A DNA stretch of 64,000 nucleotides from the NCBI GenBank assembly GCA_036320915.1, contig JAXBDG010000004.1, positions 2,604,001 to 2,668,000 on the forward strand. Reading direction: 5' to 3'. A program made the translations under genes and the position numbers. The notes beneath the pieces are model-generated. The model was given only the letters and a program-made list of their open reading frames with translations, ran no database searches and was not told the origin of the DNA. The stretch's first letter is position 1. Each line of letters opens with the position of its first letter. Shown in pieces: positions 44,729 through 55,400 of this stretch. The stretch is from Linnemannia elongata (taxonomy: Eukaryota > Mortierellomycota > Mortierellomycetes > Mortierellales > Mortierellaceae).

Positions 44729-47700
44729 ATGTCAACCATGATGGCGAACAACAACAATACCACAAACAACGCTCCAACAACCAGCAAGCCGCCTGTCGAT
44801 GCAGACGAGCTCTTCATGAAGCTCAGTGTCCCTGAACTCAATGTCTACGAGCGGAGGACCAGGTACCTACCTCTCGATCCTGCTGGAACTGGCGCTTGTC
44901 ACCACGGTTACATTGAACGTTTTATGGAACAAAAAAAAACGAAGCATTCGGCTAACTGTCTGTCGCAACTTTACTTTGTGAAATGGTTCATTAGGCAGGA
45001 CATTGAGAACAAGAAGCAGGAGCTCCGGATGATGGTCGGGTAGGGCACCACCAACCTCTAATCCATCCTTGTCTACTCATCACCAACCACCCAATCGCCC
45101 CTCTCACTCTCATCACCAAACCTCAAATACCAACTCACTCCACTCTGGCTTCTCGTTGTGAACCAAATAGAGAACGGTACCGCGACTTGATTGGGGCGGC
45201 AGACTGTATCGTCAGGATGAAAGAGACGGCTTTCTCGGTTCAGGACAATATTGCTCGTATGCGGAGTTCGTGTGATATTCATTCACTCAAGCGTAACGTG
45301 GCGGCCAAAACCAAGAAAGCCCAGAGTGGATCCATGGGTATGTACAAGAGACGCTGTTCAGACGGTCTTCTCTTTGTGGGACTTGAAGACGTAGATGGGA
45401 GAAAGATTGCTTCCTGGAGATGACTATTGACCGCATCATTTTTTTTCTTTTGCATCTTAGATGATATGAAAAAGTCACTGTACACGTCGGCTGCTCAGAT
45501 CAAGCTTCTGGCGGATGTTCCTGAGCAGGTACACGGACGTTCATGGACACCACGCCACAACGAAACAAGAGGACTTTGGATTATATTATTTAATCCCGTA
45601 ACTCACCGCATGCTTCTATGATTACGAACATACCATTTAAACGAAACTAGATTTGGCGCAATATGGAGAACCACAGCTACTTGACTGCAAGTCGACTCTA
45701 TCTCATCAGCAAGGCTATCTACAAAAACCTGAACGCGGATGCCGAGGAGAGAGCTAGCCAATCCGTCAAAGTCATGGTATGTTAAGGCGAGAATACGCAT
45801 TCCAAGTAGTACTTGTACATTTCGTATGCTACTTTGACGGTTGTTGTCACTTTTGCTAATGCGCTCACTTATTTGACCGTTAATTAATTTAGGAGACATT
45901 CCCAGTTGTGGGTCGTCAGTGGGATGCTGTCAGCCATTTTAAAGCACAGATCCTGCAAAAGAGTCATCAGCACCTGAAGGACGCTGACCTGTCCGACCTG
46001 GTAAGAATTATTCTCGTGTTTCCTTACTTGCCACAGTGTCATGCCTCTCTGTTTTTGTCGGAAGAAACATGCTGACGATCATATCTTTGCGCCATTATTA
46101 TAATAGGATGTGATTGAGACGATGTGCGCGGTGATGTTGCTCGACGACATGACGATCAAGGACATGTTCGCGCTTTTGTTGACTCAACGTCGTGAAGCCA
46201 TCCGTGAATCCCTTGAAGTCCAACAACAACAGCAGCAGCAGCAAGGAGGATCGGAGATCATTGCAGGACAGATCGTGAAGGCGATTGAGATTCTTAAGGC
46301 CACACTTTTCCATATCAGCGGTGTGTTTCTGGAACCTGCGACGGAACCAGGAAAGCCCTCATTGAAGGTTTCGCCATTGGAACGACATCTTAGGAGCCTG
46401 CAGCAGACTTTCTCACCTCCTCTTCCAGGTGCCACTGCTGGGGATGAATATTTGGACGGCACGACACCTGCTTTCCAGGCCTCGTCGATCCTTCAACCTG
46501 CGGCACACATCAACTTACCATCAACTACAGCTTCGTCCGTTATCCCGAAATTATACCCCACCACGCCCAACATCCACCTCTTGGTCCGGTACCTCCCCGA
46601 ATCTGTCCAGAATTTCACACCATTTCTTCATCTCGAGAGTTCGAGGGCTGCGTTCTCCCAGCAGGATGTTATTCAGGGTGTTAGGATTTGGGTGGAGGAG
46701 GTTGCCAAGATGTTTGGAGGTGGGTTTGAGACTCTGCTGCAGCAGGTTCATACTAATGCGGGGTTGGTCGATATCCGGGCAAGAGTTTGGGCCGCTTTGC
46801 AGGTGGATGAGTTTGCTCAGTTGAGCGCCAAGAATGAGAGTGGTAGCAGTGCCAGCAAGAGGAAGCAGACGAATGCGTGGAAAAGAGTTTGTAGCACGCT
46901 GTTGGGTGGACCGTTAAGCATTTGGGACCGGATCTTGCGTGCTGGGTTCACAAAGACCTTCCAGGATATTATCGTCTTTTCACTCGAGGATCTGTCATTG
47001 CAGCCGGAGAGGTTACTCCGACCACGGTTGGGAGAACTGGATCGGGAGGAAGATCCGAATCATGATGTGGGCAAGTTTGTATGGAACGATACTGCGGTCA
47101 CCAAGGGGGCTGTTCTGCCCACTGCTACTGAGCCATTGATTCAGAGGATTCGGGAGTACGTCGATGGAAAGACGGATTTGGTCGCTCAGGCTACTAGCGC
47201 GTTTGAGAATAAGTTAGGCGCTATTCGGGAGGATCAGGAGAAGGCGTTGGTTTTGGAGAGGGAGGTTCTGTTGGGGCAGTTGTTGATGGAGACTGAGGGT
47301 GGTGAAGAGTTGGAAGATCTGGATCGAGATGATGGGCAGTGGGATCTTTTTGGAGCCAAGAGCGATACACGCGAGCTGATCGAGTTTTATCAACGCCAGA
47401 CAGTCGAGTGTATCAAGGCTTATACCCTGGGGCTCAAGAAACTCGTCGTCGAGGCGGTGCGTAAGCCGGAGAAGGCCCGAAATACTGTCCAGGCTATGGA
47501 TCGAGCCATGACTGTGGGAAGGGTAGCATCGGGTGTTGCAGCGATGGGATGGACGTTACAGAAGGTCCTGGCACCTCCTCGGGATCGGTCGTCGAGCTTG
47601 AACTTTGCGCAGGCTAGGGCTTCACAAGCGAATGTGGATGCGCAGGTACAGGAGTTGCTTCAGGGGTTGGGAGCTGTGTACCTCACGGCGCATGAGGCTT

Positions 47701-48738
47701 GGATTGAGAGTGTTGAGTGGTCGTTGGCGAGGAGTATGAGGCATTACTTGAAGGATTCTTCGTGGACGGATTTGGCGACGCTGGCGTGGGAGCCTATGTC
47801 GAGTGCGACTGCTACGTCGAGTCCTATGGGTAGTGGTAGGCGAGGGGCTCCCCTGGCATCATCTGCTCTTTCATCAACAACAGCAGGAGGAGATGAAGCA
47901 AAGACACTGCTTCCATTCCATGGATCTACACGTCTGATCACAGCGCTGCACCAAGTCGTCCAGGAGATGCACCGTATCGGAACTGGGTTTATGAAACCGG
48001 ACCTCATCGAGAGGTTGACTATCAAGTTGGCTCTTGTGACTTTCAAGGCGTTAGACCAGTTCCTGAGCGATGTTGTGGTCGATGATACCACGGCGTCGGG
48101 CATGGGTGCGGAGGAGTTGGAGACGAAGGTTGTATTGTCAGAGAAGGGGGCGTTGCAGCTATTGTTTGATACAAAGTTCTTGAACCTTGTGTTTGCGACT
48201 GCTCTGGAGAAGGATTTGGAAGTTGCACAGGCTATCAAAGCGGTTCTTAATCGGATTCGTGGACATGTAAGTTTTTCTTCGACTCTTTTTTCTGTTCTTT
48301 GTTTTTGAAATATGATGGTCGATCTTCTGTCTTTCATAACCACGCTTTCTGGCACTAATTTTGTTTTTATGGATGGTTTTATGTAGATTGATCCGATTAA
48401 CTTGGCTACGTTCGAGAAGCCATTGGACACGAACGCAGATCGTCAGTACAGCCGTGTCGCCGTCCTGTTGGGGCTCTTGGTCCAACTCAACCCCACCGAC
48501 TCGTAAGACCCTTTCTCTCCCTCCTCCTCGCTGGCGGACCTAATTATGGAAACCTTGTCTTGACTGACTGACTGACTGCCTCACTAACCCAATTACTATC
48601 TTTTTATGTTTGGTATCGAGTAGGAAGAGAAAGATGAATGTGATCGAGCAGTCGCCTCATGTCTTTGCAATGGCGCCTCTTACGGCTCGATTCACCCTCT
48701 TGCCTATCGGTCAACGCATGACTGGACGTGTCGTTTAA
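44729..48738 (+). CDS. COG1: Conserved oligomeric Golgi complex subunit 1
   Basis: Nine exons: 44729-44862, 44995-45039, 45171-45337, 45461-45528, 45651-45776, 45893-46000, 46107-48266, 48387-48502, 48624-48738. All have GT..AG borders and consistent phases, giving 1012 residues, close to animal COG1. The N-terminal segment has the family signature: DADELFMKLSVPEL, then ENKKQELRMMVGERYRDLI followed by AADCIVRMKETA. This is the Vps51/COG-type coiled coil used for assembly of lobe A. The large seventh exon carries the helical body, with a poly-Gln stretch near 46220. COG1 is a subunit of the tether for retrograde vesicles at the Golgi, needed for glycosyltransferase recycling. The second exon is only 45 nt and carries the first part of the signature. 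Confidence 0.93.
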
Positions 48739-49590
48739 AGAGTATGCAGCAACGCCCAAGGGATATATTAGACACCCTGCTATTCGGCTGAGGTGTTGTA
48801 GATAGAAGTAAAAGAAGTCTTATTTTTTCGTCCTCATCTGGAGCATTTAAAAATGCCGCGGGAAGGGTTGGTCAATGTCAACGGCGAATGACACGTATAT
48901 CAACAGCGACTCAACCTCATTCTTTGAATTCAACCCTTTAATGTTTTAAATACAAGGTTCTTGCAAAGCAGGATAGCAACCTTATTTGTTGCTGTGGACG
49001 AAAACCTGTTGTTAGTAAAAAAAAAAAAAAAAACCACCATACAAATGACTCCGTGGTCTTAAGCAGAGAACTTCTTTTCCCCATGTTACTGCGCCTCTAT
49101 GAATTTTGCATACTTTCAACACCACAGAACTGGCGCCATGATCTCATGAATGCAACGTGTTCCCACTATATCACGCCTCCATACCGCGCCTCCATGTCTT
49201 TCCTATGCTCACAGCACTACAGAACAAATGAGACCCTTATTTTTTCAGTTGATGATTCAAAATTCAGTCAGGGGTGTCACAAAAAAAGGAAAGAGAGGGC
49301 GGGGATGAAGGAATGGTGAGAAAGAGGTATGGGTTAACAGGTTTTACGTGGCTCAATTGCTTCATTGTGTTACAAGTATTTGCAACAATGAAAACTATTA
49401 TTTTTTTTCTCGTTTTTTTTTTTTTTTTTTGGTTGTTTGTGGTCAAGTCGAAAGTTACAACGCCTTCAGTGCCCAATATAAGATAAAAAAAAATTGGATA
49501 CAATGTGCTAGTTCATACAAACGCGTCAACAACACCGGGCTTCTGTAGGATGGTGAAAAAAAATAACGCGTACTGAATTCCGCTCTGTGG
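48739..49590. other. Intergenic spacer
   Basis: COG1 3'UTR then AT-rich DNA with A and T runs (49017-49034, 49411-49430). No gene supported. Confidence 0.5.
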
Positions 49591-49623
49591 GTTTCGAAGA
49601 CGACAAACGGAGTCTTACATCCA

Positions 49624-49720
49624 TTATCCGAGTAGACCAGCCATGTCTGTATTCAATCTTCATTGGTTACACTCAAATTAGAAAAAAGTAAAAATTGAGC
49701 CTGCTCGATCTCTGCACACT
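49624..49720. repeat. Left (3') ITR of DIRS-like element
   Basis: Contains TTCATTGGTTACACTC and CCTGCTCGATCTCTGCACAC, the reverse complement of sequence at 50911-51020. Confidence 0.75.
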
Positions 49721-49781
49721 ATTTTTCTGACCGAGCACGAAGAAGAAATAAATCTAAACTAAAGGGAGGGTTGGGAGGGCA

Positions 49782-49840
49782 CAGACATAGCTCGTCTGCT
49801 CGGATAATGGACGAAAGACTTCCTTTGTCGTCTTCGTAAC
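49782..49840. repeat. Internal complementary region of DIRS-like element
   Basis: CTCGGATAATGG plus flanking bases (CAGACAT..., TTTGTCGTCTTCG) are the reverse complement of 49591-49650 with few mismatches. Confidence 0.7.
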
Positions 49841-50027
49841 CCATTCTCCAGCGTCCTCGGTCCCGTCCCCTCGTGGTCGAGGACTGTTGAAAATGGTTGC
49901 CATTGTTGCCAGGGTTGTTGTTGTTGCTGCTGCTGCTGGAGGTGTCGGACTCAGAAACTTGTGATGTAATGCTGACATTGTTGTTTCCAGAATTTTCGAG
50001 AGAGTTGTCAAAGTATTTTTTGTTGTT

Positions 50028-50861
50028 CTATTGCCCGTTGCGATTGCCCATGTGATTGAATCCTCCGCGGCCACGGCCACGGCCACGGCCACGTCCGGTT
50101 TGACCTGAAGCTTTTCGAAGGGAGTGGGTCAACTTCTCCTGGTCGATAAATTGCTGATGGGTGATGAGCGGTGCCTTGTCGTTGGGGTCAGCGGGGGGAA
50201 TGATCTTCTTGTCCCTGTATAGGCCTTCCTTGCGCAAGTGAGTGATTTCGGTGGCGATGAAAGCAAGGTTGTAGCGAAGGATGTCGAACGTCTTGATGAT
50301 GTTGATGAGAATAGGGTCTTCAAAATCCATGGGATGGGAAGCAAGGATCGCATGTACTGTTGCATCGATTGGTCGGGTAAGGTGGGCGAGTCGTGCTTGG
50401 ATTGTTTCCAGGTCCTGGTCGTGCTTGTAGACGTTTTTGTGTACGTTAACGTCTCTGGAGTTGGTGAGAGGGGGAGCAGCATAGTCGAGGTGCTGAACTC
50501 GGTGAAACTTTTTGACGTCGGCGTAGTCTTCCAGTTCGCGAGTCTTGGTGAGGTTGAAGAATTCATTACGCTGTTTGAAACTGGGGAGCCATTCCTCCAG
50601 TCGGTCGTACGGCTTCAAGGTCTTGACCACAGGTTTTGTTGAAAGATAGGGGTCCAAGTCGGTTTCTGGTGAAGGGAGGAAAGGAGAGAGTGCCGATGCA
50701 AGAGCTTGGCAGTCTGCAGGGGAAAGATTGCCGATCATTCGAATGAACTGAGCGAAGTTGTCGCTCGAAGGTTGCTGGTGAGTGAGGTTGTCACTCGAAG
50801 ACTGGTGTATGGGGTTGCCATTCTCTGTAGAGGATGGATAAGGGGAGTTGTCATTGATCAT
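50028..50861 (-). CDS. Gag-like ORF of the DIRS-like element
   Basis: An intact ORF of 277 residues on the minus strand starts shortly inside the right ITR. The N-terminal ~60 residues are polar (Ser, Asn, Gln). The middle is helical and charged (EEWLPSFKQRNEFF, HRVQHLDYAAPP, DATVHAILASHP, ITHLRKEGLYRDK). The C-terminus is an RG box of alternating Gly/Arg ending GGFNHMGNRNGQ, typical of RNA-binding tails. I recognise no catalytic motif. Position and composition fit a capsid/nucleocapsid-like first ORF of a retroelement. A homologous, broken ORF at 61022-61904 supports a repeated-element origin. The intact frame suggests recent movement or selection. It could alternatively be a host gene captured by the repeats. 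Confidence 0.6.
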   Translation of the reverse strand: MINDNSPYPSSTENGNPIHQSSSDNLTHQQPSSDNFAQFIRMIGNLSPADCQALASALSPFLPSPETDLDPYLSTKPVVKTLKPYDRLEEWLPSFKQRNEFFNLTKTRELEDYADVKKFHRVQHLDYAAPPLTNSRDVNVHKNVYKHDQDLETIQARLAHLTRPIDATVHAILASHPMDFEDPILINIIKTFDILRYNLAFIATEITHLRKEGLYRDKKIIPPADPNDKAPLITHQQFIDQEKLTHSLRKASGQTGRGRGRGRGRGGFNHMGNRNGQ

Positions 50862-50910
50862 TTGCTTTTGCTCAAAGGGACGTGTTCCTGAGTGCGAGAA
50901 GAAGAAAGAG

Positions 50911-51020
50911 AGTGTGCAGAAATCGAGCAGGTATATTTTTTATATTTTCTAGTTTAGTTTCTCGAGTGCAACCAATGAAGATTGATAACACAGAATGACT
51001 CGTCTGCCCAAGATGGATAA
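50911..51020. repeat. Right (5') ITR of DIRS-like element
   Basis: Inverted match to 49624-49720. The same sequence borders the second copy at about 61953-62067. Confidence 0.75.
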
Positions 51021-51373
51021 TTGCCCCTGAAGAATGGTTCGAGTCTATGAAGGTCGCACAATGTCTCGCCGCCCGTCATGACAAGCGTCATTCATCTCGT
51101 CGACACCGCACCACCAACTGCCACCACCACCACCATCACAAGAGCATCAGCAATCGCAAGAACAACAAAGTCGTCACTTCGTCGGGGTCGGGGTTGCCGA
51201 GGCTGGCGAAGCGTCGATGGGGATATCCATCCCGTCTCGATATCGAACATTGTTACTCAGGGGAGAGGTCCTGGCCAGAGTGATAGGACCGCTGTTAAGT
51301 CCTCAATTGGTACGGGGGGGGATGGAGGGGTTGTGGTATCGTAGTAATAGTGGGATCCTAAAATAATACACGA

Positions 51374-51424
51374 CTGCAGGGCGTCAACGAGACTCTTGTC
51401 AATTCTGCTCTTGTGTAAAAGGAC
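51374..51424. repeat. 51-bp direct repeat, copy 1
   Basis: CTGCAGGGCGTCAACGAGAC... ending TGTAAAAGGAC. It recurs at 51463-51513 with one difference. Confidence 0.9.
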
Positions 51425-51462
51425 CTTGTATTAATAATATTGATGGGGGAAGGGTTAAGTAC

Positions 51463-51513
51463 CTGCAGGGCGCCAACGAGACTCTTGTCAATTCTGCTCT
51501 TGTGTAAAAGGAC
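51463..51513. repeat. 51-bp direct repeat, copy 2
   Basis: Second copy of 51374-51424, 89 bp downstream, same orientation. Confidence 0.9.
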
Positions 51514-51943
51514 AAGGAGCAGACGAAAGAGCTCGGCGCACTACTAATACTAGTCTGCTAGGAATGACTGCTAATCTAAAGCCTCGCCGCCACTGCCTAG
51601 CCACCACATCTTTTTGTAACAACATCTAGCGACGAAGTTCAATTCCTTCCGTTCTGACGAGATCGTTACAGCGCCTGCGAATCTGCAAATCCTCCAAGAG
51701 CCCATGGTTGGACCTGAAGTCACCAAGATGGAGATGGAAAAGGCTGGCAAGAAAGCTGTCAAGAAGGCTATGAAGAAGGCTGCTGGGAAGGGGGGGCAAC
51801 AAGCACGAGAAGAGACATCAAAAGATTTCTTCTTCTTCGACTTCCAAGAAGCATCTCTCCCGAGGCAAGAAGACGGACAGCAAGAAGAAGGCATCATCTT
51901 ACGGCAATTGATTCGTTTTTCGTTGTTTTTATCCTTCCTTTCC

Positions 51944-52489
51944 TTTGTCTCTGCAGTCATTGTAGCCTTTTCTGTTTCTCCTCTACTTCTCTACTCTCAC
52001 TCTCATACACACACGCAAAAATGGATAATTTTCCTATCCACTTCCATTAACTGCTCTTTCATCACCATAAAGTACACCCTTTTCGTTTCTCATAAGTTCT
52101 TTGTCGTGAATTAGGGTGATCGATTGAGCTAACTTATAATGAGGACCGAGGTATCTATCTGTTAGCCTTTTCTCTTTTCATCCTACTCCAAGAGAATATC
52201 TGCCTGCCCTCTACCTTTTCATCCTTTTCCAAGAGAAAGAAAGAAAATAAAAAAAAAAACCAGGGATATTAGGAGAGAAGAAAATTTAGACAAAGAAAAT
52301 AGTAGAACCTGCAACACGGCATGTGGGTTCGCGGATGCACAGACACACAGACAGACAGTTATTGCAAGGATTCATTCGAGGAAAGGTGTGTATGTTGGAT
52401 TTGTCATTTTTAAAATCATCTTGGAAATATGAGTGTTGTTTATTGTTGGATTTATTCAGACTGTTGACGTTGGTTATTCACTACCACGT
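51944..52489. other. Intergenic spacer, 3' side of NLR5
   Basis: C/T-rich then AT-rich DNA with an A run at about 52250. It probably holds the NLR5 3'UTR. No gene seen. Confidence 0.45.
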
Positions 52490-55400
52490 TTAGCGCACTT
52501 CTTCCGAAATCGGGTCGTCCACGGCGCCGCGCTGTTCTAAGAGTTTCATATTCGTCCTGCTTAAGCCCTGCACCTTCGAGATATTGGTATTTGACACGAC
52601 AAGCCGATCCTGCATAGAGCTCCAGTGCAGGTAAACAAGATGGTGGTCTCCTATCACCTGCCACAAGCGAACGGGGCGATCGCCACAGCCGGTTGCTAAG
52701 TAGCTGCCGTTTCTATTTACATTCCAGGCGATACTTGCGGTTGTTCCATGAAAATCCTTGACCACAGTCAAACATCGACCTGATTCCACATCCCAGAGCC
52801 GCACCGTGTTGTCGCCACTGCCCGAGGCAATCTGCTGGCCGCTTGGCGAAAACACCACGCTCATAACATAGGAGGTATGGCCGCTTAGGATGGCACCAGG
52901 AGCACCGGCTTGTGCGTCCCAGAGCCGCACCGTGTTGTCGCCACTGCCCGAGGCAATCTGCTGGCCGCTTGGCGAAAACACCACGCTCGTAACATAATCC
53001 GTATGGCCGCTTAGGATGGCACCAGGTGCACCGGTTTGTGCGTCCCAGAGCCGCACCGTGTTGTCGCCACTGCCCGAGGCAATCTGCTGGCCGCTTGGCG
53101 AAAACACCACGCTCATAACCAAGGAGGTATGGCCGCTTAGGATGGCACCAGGTGCACCGGTTTGTGCGTCCCAGAGCCGCACCGTGTTGTCGCCACTGCC
53201 CGAGGCAATCTGCTGGCCGCTTGGCGAAAACACCACGCTCGTAACATAATCCGTATGGCCGCTTAGGATGGCACCAGGTGCACCGGTTTGTGCGTCCCAG
53301 AGCCGCACCGTGTTGTCGCCACTGCCCGAGGCAATCTGCTGGCCGCTTGGCGAAAACACCACGCTCGTAACATAGGAGGTATGGCCGCTTAGGATGGCAC
53401 CAGGTGCACCGGTTTGTGCGTCCCAGAGCCGCACCGTGTTGTCGTCACTGCCCGAGGCAATCTGCTGGCCGCTTGGCGAAAACACCACGCTCCTAACATA
53501 GGAGGTATGGCCGCTTAGGATGGCACCAGGTGCACCGGTTTGTGCGTCCCAGAGCCGCACCGTGTTGTCGTCACTGCCCGAGGCAATCTGCTGGCCGCTT
53601 GGCGAAAACACCACGCTCCTAACATAGGAGGTATGGCCGCTTAGGATGGCACCAGGTGCACCGGTTTGTGCGTCCCAGAGCCGCACCGTCTTGTCGTCAC
53701 TGCCCGAGGCAATCTGCTGGCCGCTTGGCGAAAACACCACGCTCGTAACATAATCCGTATGGCCGCTTAGGATGGCACCAGGTGCACCGGTTTGTGCGTC
53801 CCAGAGCCGCACCGTGTTGTCGCCACTGCCCGAGGCAATCTGCTGGCCGCTTGGCGAAAACACCACGCTCATAACCAAGGAGGTATGGCCGCTTAGGATG
53901 GCACCAGGTGCACCGGTTTGTGCGTCCCAGAGCCGCACCGTGTTGTCGTCACTGCCCGAGGCAATCTGCTGGCCGCTTGGCGAAAACACCACGCTCCTAA
54001 CCAAGGAGGTATGGCCGCTTAGGATGGCACCAGGTGCACCGGTTTGTGCGTCCCAGAGCCGCACCGTGTTGTCGCCACTGCCCGAGGCAATCTGCTGGCC
54101 GCTTGGCGAAAACACCACGCTCGTAACATAGGAGGTATGGCCGCTTAGGATGGCACCAGGTGCACCGGTTTGTGCATCCCAGAGCCGCACCGTGTTGTCG
54201 TAACTGCCCGAGGCAATCTGCTGGCCGCTTGGCGAAAACACCACGCTCATAACATAGGAGGTATGGCCGCTTAATGTGTGTGTCTTTTCCCAAGTTGCGG
54301 TCTCGTACAAGCTGATTGTGCCATCCTCAAGGCCTACAGCAAGTGTCTTCCCATCTGGAGAGTACGCGCATGAGAACACACTGGAAACCTCTTCGAGAAA
54401 CGGCCATTCGCCAAACTCGACGTCCACCATCTGCGCATTGCTCAAATCAGCCTGACGCAGCCAAATATTGCGAAGGTTGGTGTTTCTCAGATCCGCTCCT
54501 TGCAGTTGCGCCGAATCAAACTGTCCACCACTCAGATCTGCACCTGGAATCCGAATACCCTTTAGATCGGCCCCATTGAATAGTACACCGGCCCGAACCA
54601 AGATAGTGATGGCGTTGGCGGCAGCGTGAGCGAACCGCTCGTCGGATTTGGACTGATCGATGAACCTGTGGAGTTGATTCTTGAACTGGAAACTCTGCAG
54701 GACCCGTTCCGACAGGAAGTTGATGATCGAGTGTTCGTGTACGAAACTATTTCGAAACAGAGGAGAACTTGGTGGGGTGTCCTTGGACGGGCCATCTCGA
54801 TTGTCTCCATATTGAACATCCAGTTGCTCCACCGAGTCTTGATCATCCGCTCCTAGCTGTCTCGGCTCAAATGCTGCTCGTGCCAGTGCATACTCTAGGA
54901 CAGATCGATGAATGAATCGGTACTGGTTGCCAGTGCGACTGAGAGGGCACGTCTCGCGCAACAGATTCTTGCCATCACCATGGCCAAAGAATGCCACCTT
55001 CCAACTCGATTTGTCTCGACTGAGCAAGTACTCCACAACAGGCTTGCCGTCCTGTTCGTCAAAAATGGCGACTGCCAGACTCTTCACAAATCCAATGGCG
55101 TTTCGCTTAAACCCCTCCTCCGACAAGATCTCGAACGCAATTTGGTCGTCTCCTGTCAACGATCTCTCGATCAGTCGTTTCTGACCTCGCTCCACCCACT
55201 GCTCCACGAATTCGTCATACAGTGTCACCCTTGAGATCTGGTTGGATGTGAGGTCCTTGGAGAGATCGACCAGACGAGGTAGAACCTCAAGTGCCAACGA
55301 TAACAAGAACGGGTTCCTCACGAGGTCTTGAAGGTTGGGAATTCTCTTTATCGCGCTTTGATAGTTTTCTGCAGACCAGACAGTTTCTCCTGGTATCTGA

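Larger units (their letters stand above)
49591..51020 (-). mobile_element. Compact DIRS-like retroelement with ITRs and internal complementary region
   Basis: A unit of about 1.43 kb with inverted terminal repeats: 49624-49720 and 50911-51020 in opposite orientation share TAACCAATGAAGATTG-type and CCTGCTCGATYTCTGCACAC segments. Inside the left ITR, 49782-49840 is complementary to the outer end 49591-49650, including about 30 bp beyond the part shared by both ITRs. A gag-like ORF runs on the minus strand, so the 3' side is on the left. ITRs plus an internal complementary region next to the 3' ITR, with an extended 3' end, is the DIRS organisation. Reverse transcriptase, RNase H and tyrosine recombinase are absent, so this is an internally deleted, non-autonomous copy. 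A related broken copy lies at 61016-62067. Confidence 0.72.
51047..51943 (+). pseudogene. Possible basic, Lys/His-rich small gene, disrupted
   Basis: Two stretches have coding-like codon use. The first (51047-51283) encodes a basic segment with six His and many Arg/Lys and ends TGA. The second opens after a splice-like acceptor (ACATCTAG at 51630, branch-like GCTAATC upstream) and encodes ...EIVTAPANLQILQEP, then MVGPEVTKMEMEKAGKKAVKK, a Lys/Ala-rich helix. At a run of seven G (51791-51797) the good codon pattern moves to another frame (KKHLSRGKKTDSKKKA, stop 51908). A one-base error or mutation in the G run would explain this. How the two stretches connect is unclear. Two 51-bp direct repeats lie between them, and the DIRS-like element ends 27 bp upstream, so the gene may have lost its 5' part. 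Product unknown; composition suggests nucleic acid binding or a nuclear location. Confidence 0.3.

Noticed and set aside
53772..54131. Plus-strand repeat protein (PGAPVCASQSRTVLS...)
   Set aside because: Antisense of the near-identical WD40 repeats; open only because the repeated unit lacks stops in that frame.
52754..54265. CRISPR-like regular repeats
   Set aside because: Units are 126 bp, mostly contiguous without spacers and in frame as WD40 blades in a eukaryotic gene.
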